52,675 nucleotides of DNA from positions 1-52,675 of the forward strand of contig JAEZRJ010000022.1 in NCBI GenBank assembly GCA_023412855.1. The letters are read 5' to 3'. Origin of the DNA: Bacillota bacterium (lineage in GTDB: Bacteria; Bacillota; Clostridia; Lachnospirales; Lachnospiraceae). This document shows positions 49,730 to 52,675 of the stretch, piece by piece; the stretch's first letter is position 1; each line of letters opens with the position of its first letter. The translations under genes and the position numbers were made by a program. The notes beneath the pieces are model-generated. The model was not told where the DNA came from. It did no database searches and saw nothing but the letters and a program-made list of their open reading frames with translations.

Positions 49730-50692
49730 ATGGGAATGAAAGTGAAAAAGAGAATGGGGAAAAGAGTAGGAATCATTATAGGAGTGATATTGGCAGTTTT
49801 AACTACTGCTTGCGTCATATTCAGCATATATGTGGGAAAACAGGTGGCGGAAGGACTTCTTCATATGAATGAGGGAAACGATACGAAGGGAAATAGCGTA
49901 AAACAGTTGGAAATCTGGGGATATGATCTGAATGGATTTAAGGAGCAGTATGAACCGGAAATGGTTGTGGCGACGGCAGAGGACGGGAATCAGGTGCCTA
50001 TGGCAGTTTTTGCAGATGATACGAGAGAGAATACGGCAATTCTCGTACATGGAGCAGGAGGTGATCATGTGAGCATGTATCCGGTCGCAGAGATTTATCT
50101 GAGGAATGGATGGAATGTGATTGCTATTGATCAAAGGGCTTCGGGGGATTCTCGCAGCGATAAGGTAAGCTTTGGATACTTTGAGAAGCTGGATGTGAAA
50201 GCTGCAGTCCAATATGCGAAAGACGAGTTATTATCTCAAAAAGTTGTGCTGCACGGACAGTCGATGGGAGCGGCTACGGTGGCCCTCTATGCGGCAACGG
50301 AGAACGCAGGAGAGAAGGTAGATGCTGTAATTTTGGATTCCTGCTTTGACAGTATGAGGAGTATGTTTCTCGGTGTGTGGAGAGAGATGGATACGGAAGG
50401 AATACCTGAGGATTATGTAGTTGCATGCGGAGACTGGTATTTGAAGAATTTTTATGGATTTGGCTTTGACGATGCGGATGTCTGTGAGAAGATGAAGGAG
50501 AATCATATCGATACTCTGATGCTTCAAATGTCGCAGGATGTGATCGTATCTGATGAAAAGGCGCAGGAGATGTTCGCGAATATAGTGGCAGAAGAGAAAA
50601 AGATATGTTATTTTGATAGTGAGCATGTAAAAGGCATTATCGATTATCCGAAGGAATATGAAAACGCTGTTTTTTCTTTTTTGGGAGAATAG
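49730..50692 (+). CDS. Membrane-anchored alpha/beta hydrolase
   Basis: 320 residues. An N-terminal membrane helix (residues about 12-35, VGIIIGVILAVLTTACVIFS) without cleavage site anchors an extracellular alpha/beta hydrolase. Oxyanion loop VHGAGGDH, DQRASGDSRS, nucleophile elbow HGQSMGA with Ser178, and a distal His in FDSEHVKGI near the end. This resembles YqkD/FrsA-like hydrolases of Firmicutes; the substrate is unknown. Start ATG 49730 follows GGAAAGG; ATG 49736 is an alternative. Confidence 0.85.
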   Translation: MGMKVKKRMGKRVGIIIGVILAVLTTACVIFSIYVGKQVAEGLLHMNEGNDTKGNSVKQLEIWGYDLNGFKEQYEPEMVVATAEDGNQVPMAVFADDTRENTAILVHGAGGDHVSMYPVAEIYLRNGWNVIAIDQRASGDSRSDKVSFGYFEKLDVKAAVQYAKDELLSQKVVLHGQSMGAATVALYAATENAGEKVDAVILDSCFDSMRSMFLGVWREMDTEGIPEDYVVACGDWYLKNFYGFGFDDADVCEKMKENHIDTLMLQMSQDVIVSDEKAQEMFANIVAEEKKICYFDSEHVKGIIDYPKEYENAVFSFLGE

Positions 50693-50726
50693 GGCAGCTT
50701 AAGGGAAAGGGGCATGAGGGAGGCTT

Positions 50727-51179
50727 ATGTTTGTTTTAAACCTGCGTAAGGCAAAAGAAGGCGAGGAGAAAATCGATATTTATTATTCGAAAATGACACC
50801 TGCTGTGAAGCAAATCATATCCATTGCCCAAAATGAAAGGCCGGTTTTGTATGGAATGGCGGAGGAAGAGAAAATTCTTCTGGAGACGGAAGATATTTAT
50901 TATTTTGATACCGTAGACCGGAGAACCTTCGCTTATACGGAGGAAAGCACTTATCAGGTGGCAAAGACGCTTTCCTTACTGGAGGAAGAATTGAAGCCTT
51001 TTGGATTTATCCGCATTAATAAATCCAATCTGGTGAATATCTATAAGATAAAAAGAATAAAGCCGGAACCCAATATGAGGATCAGCGCTATACTAAAAAA
51101 CGGTGAAAGGCTTCAGATCAACAGAGGGTATAAAAAGACGTTTGAAGATTACTTGCAGGAAATCAGGAAATCGATTTAG
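50727..51179 (+). CDS. LytTR-domain transcriptional regulator
   Basis: 150 residues. The LytTR DNA-binding domain covers about residues 45-148 (ETEDIYYFDTVDRRTFAYTE; FIRINKSNLVNIYKIKRIKP; NRGYKKTFEDYLQ). There is no receiver domain. Stand-alone LytTR regulators of this type are commonly encoded with a DUF3021 membrane protein, as here, and often form a membrane-inhibited regulator pair (known for related LytTR regulatory systems). Confidence 0.9.
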   Translation: MFVLNLRKAKEGEEKIDIYYSKMTPAVKQIISIAQNERPVLYGMAEEEKILLETEDIYYFDTVDRRTFAYTEESTYQVAKTLSLLEEELKPFGFIRINKSNLVNIYKIKRIKPEPNMRISAILKNGERLQINRGYKKTFEDYLQEIRKSI

Positions 51180-51193
51180 AAAGGAGCTTGAAG

Positions 51194-51619
51194 ATGAGAA
51201 TATTAAGAGGTGTTGAAATACCGATTGCCATATGTATCAGCTATACGATATTATCGATGATAAATGTAATTATTGATTTGCTGCGGGGAAGAGCTTCAGG
51301 CAGTCATTACAATTCAATAGCTATGCTTCTTTTGTGTACGATAGCGGTATTGGTGCTTTCTATCCATCATCTGTTCGACGAGTGGTCACCGGTCCTTATG
51401 ATTATCATTCAATATGTCATTGCAATGGGGCTTGTACTTTTGCTCGTGTTCATTTCCAGCTTTTTCACTGAAGTAAGCGAGGGCGGATATAAGGATATCA
51501 TAATCAGCTTTACGGTTCCGTATATGATAGGAGCTTTTATTTATTACAGTTCAGTGTTTCGCAGTGCCAAAAGGCAGGATAGGCTCATTCAGGAAATCAA
51601 TAGCGGACGGGAGAAATAG
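51194..51619 (+). CDS. DUF3021 family membrane protein
   Basis: 141 residues from ATG 51194, after AAAGGAG; a TTG at 51188 is the alternative. Four membrane helices (about 8-30, 42-58, 65-88, 102-120) and a charged C-terminus match DUF3021. It directly follows the LytTR gene and is probably its membrane partner that holds or releases the regulator. The stop codon's last base is the first base of a repeat unit. Confidence 0.85.
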   Translation: MRILRGVEIPIAICISYTILSMINVIIDLLRGRASGSHYNSIAMLLLCTIAVLVLSIHHLFDEWSPVLMIIIQYVIAMGLVLLLVFISSFFTEVSEGGYKDIIISFTVPYMIGAFIYYSSVFRSAKRQDRLIQEINSGREK

Positions 51620-51645
51620 TTACTGTTCACTCCGTTCTCAGTAAC
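51619..51645. repeat. Family 1 repeat unit, isolated and inverted
   Basis: This 27-bp unit is the exact reverse complement of 20049-20075. It folds with GTTACTG/CAGTAAC. It begins on the last base of the DUF3021 stop codon and has no T-run, so it would be a weak terminator at best. Confidence 0.7.
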
Positions 51646-51757
51646 CGAGAAATAATCAAATAAATCGTAGTAAACGCAAAGACGTTGACTTAAGATAAAT
51701 GACATGATACGCTGAATTTGGAGAAATCTAAGAAAAACGAAAGAGGGGAATGAGATT

Positions 51758-52126
51758 ATGTTCGACTGTGACAAATGCGGATTATGCTGTATCGGATTGG
51801 ATAGGAATGAGATAACGGCGCAGCTTCATGACGGCGACGGAATTTGCAGGCATCTGGATATGGAGACGATGTTTTGCAGAATATATGAGAACCGGCCTAT
51901 ATTCTGCAATATAGAAGGATATTATGATGAATTCTTGAAGGATGAAATGGAAAAAGAGGAATTCCTGCGTCTGAACTATGAAGCCTGCCGGCTAAAGAAG
52001 CAGGAGTGGGAGGAGTGCGGCAAGGACATACGCAGAATGATTTCCAGGATTCCCCAATTAGATGAGGAGAATGAGAAAATCATTCGCGCAAGCCTTGAAA
52101 AGGCGGAGCAGAAGGAAGTGCTCTGA
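51758..52126 (+). CDS. YkgJ-family cysteine cluster protein
   Basis: 122 residues. The cluster Cys4-X2-Cys7-X2-Cys10-Cys11 (DCDKCGLCCIG) plus later Cys in GICRHLD, MFCRIYENRP and IFCNIEGYY form the metal or Fe-S binding pattern of the YkgJ/CxxCxxCC family. RPIFC is typical. The C-terminus is a charged helix. Function is not established. GAGGGG lies about 12 bases before the ATG. It appears to be a single gene. Confidence 0.85.
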   Translation: MFDCDKCGLCCIGLDRNEITAQLHDGDGICRHLDMETMFCRIYENRPIFCNIEGYYDEFLKDEMEKEEFLRLNYEACRLKKQEWEECGKDIRRMISRIPQLDEENEKIIRASLEKAEQKEVL

Positions 52127-52128
52127 TA

Positions 52129-52675
52129 TGCCTATTTGAAGATGAGGTCTCTTGAGGTATGAAGCCTCGTAAGCGTTACTGTTCCCGTGTTTTTTAAATT
52201 TTCCGCATGATAGACCAAGTCTCCCGGGGTGACGAACAGGGCTTCCAGCGGCATATTATATCCCGTTAGTTCTAAAAGGCGTTCCAGCAGTTCTATGAAT
52301 TTTGCTGTGAGCGCCAGCGTTTTATTCAGCTCCTGCGGCAGCAGGCCGACGTGTGCCACGCTGGTATCAGAACCTTGCTCAGAGCTTACGAGCAGCTCAT
52401 AAAGCTCTTGCATCAGCCCATCGGATATTGCAATGCTTGACGAGAGAGCTGACATGAGAAGGTCCGGCTCCGGAAAGGTGTTATCCCTTGCCAAGTCTAT
52501 AAGTCTTATGGAGCCCGGAGCGCCGTCCGCGTCTTGGCTGTTGAAGACACAGCCGTTTTCGATACGGATTCGGTAGTCGCCGCCGCAGTCATAATAAATC
52601 TGATAGACGAGCTGAGAGCAGACCATGGCGGATGTGTCGTCCTGATAGATGATGCTGTTTATTATTTTATCCAGT
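52129..52675 (-). CDS. C-terminal part of a possible permuted papain-like (YiiX/NlpC-type) enzyme, cut by window end
   Basis: The minus-strand frame stays open from the window edge to the stop near 52129. An ATG at 52626 is internal, since the frame continues upstream with IINSIIYQDDTSAM. The segment CSQLVYQIYYDCGGDYRI resembles the Cys-Ser-x-Leu/Phe-Val motif of permuted NlpC/P60 (YiiX-like) amidases, in which the Cys lies in the C-terminal half. The rest is helical without a known signature. The N-terminal half with the His is outside the window, so the assignment is tentative. Confidence 0.4.

Overview
The window looks like chromosome from an anaerobic, low-to-mid G+C Clostridia, most likely Lachnospiraceae. 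The reasons are an anaerobic (cobalt-early) B12 pathway with CbiK, CbiD and CbiG, strong AAGGAGG ribosome binding sites, tightly overlapping genes, and typical clostridial small families (DUF6809, DUF6773, DUF6483, DUF3021 with LytTR). No rRNA, tRNA, CRISPR array, complete insertion sequence or prophage was seen.

Layout. (1) 1-3.9 kb is an eroded, AT-rich margin. It holds the 3' end of one unknown gene, a complete unknown gene, a truncated DUF6809-like gene, a LacI C-terminal fragment fused head-to-head to a chemotaxis receptor that has lost its N-terminus, and a 150-bp terminal-inverted-repeat element with an 8-bp target duplication. (2) 3.99-26.4 kb is one cobalamin supercluster behind a single cobalamin riboswitch. 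Its terminator hairpin carries the ribosome binding site of the first gene. The order is cbiP-cobT-cobU-cobS-(cobU-like)-cobC-cbiB-cobD-cbiC-cbiD-cbiF-cbiG-cbiH-cbiJET fusion-cbiA-cbiQ-cbiO-cbiM-cbiN-cbiK-btuFCD-like-cbiL. It encodes cobalt uptake (CbiMNQO), cobalt insertion (CbiK), corrin ring synthesis, amidation, aminopropanol attachment, nucleotide loop assembly and corrinoid import. The corrinoid adenosyltransferase and the uroporphyrinogen-to-sirohydrochlorin steps are not in the window. (3) 26.4-32.1 kb is sulfur amino acid metabolism: metY behind a candidate structured leader, a LysR regulator, an HD-domain protein, a cystathionine synthase/lyase and a PatB/MalY C-S lyase. (4) 32.1-33.5 kb has two tandem interspersed repeats, then a minus-strand XRE-DUF6773 pair and a DUF6483 gene. 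(5) 34.2-42.8 kb is the most unusual region. Four divergent paralogs of Xi-class glutathione transferase (glutathionyl-hydroquinone reductase family) are interleaved with a polar amino-acid/cystine-type ABC importer, two GNAT acetyltransferases and a cysteine synthase. (6) 43-52.7 kb is mixed: a GH5 cellulase domain without a visible signal peptide, a choloylglycine-hydrolase family enzyme, a CofE-like protein, a Tet(M)-like GTPase fused to a Rae1/YacP-type NYN nuclease domain, an alpha/beta hydrolase, a LytTR-DUF3021 pair, a cysteine-cluster protein and the C-terminal part of a possible permuted papain-like enzyme.

How it fits together. Region 2 makes a B12 cofactor under B12 feedback. Regions 3 and 5 together contain a LysR regulator, C-S lyases, sulfhydrylases, a cystine-type importer, N-acetyltransferases and four thiol-transferase-fold enzymes. 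My best candidate for an undescribed system is that region 5 imports S-conjugated cysteines and cleaves them reductively, without oxygen, to recover cysteine. This is inference from gene content. Three families of interspersed, hairpin-rich repeats (ends GTTACTGTTCA; body GATGCGCAGC...GAACAAAAG; and a 163-bp inverted repeat at 29586-29748) mark many of the gene boundaries.
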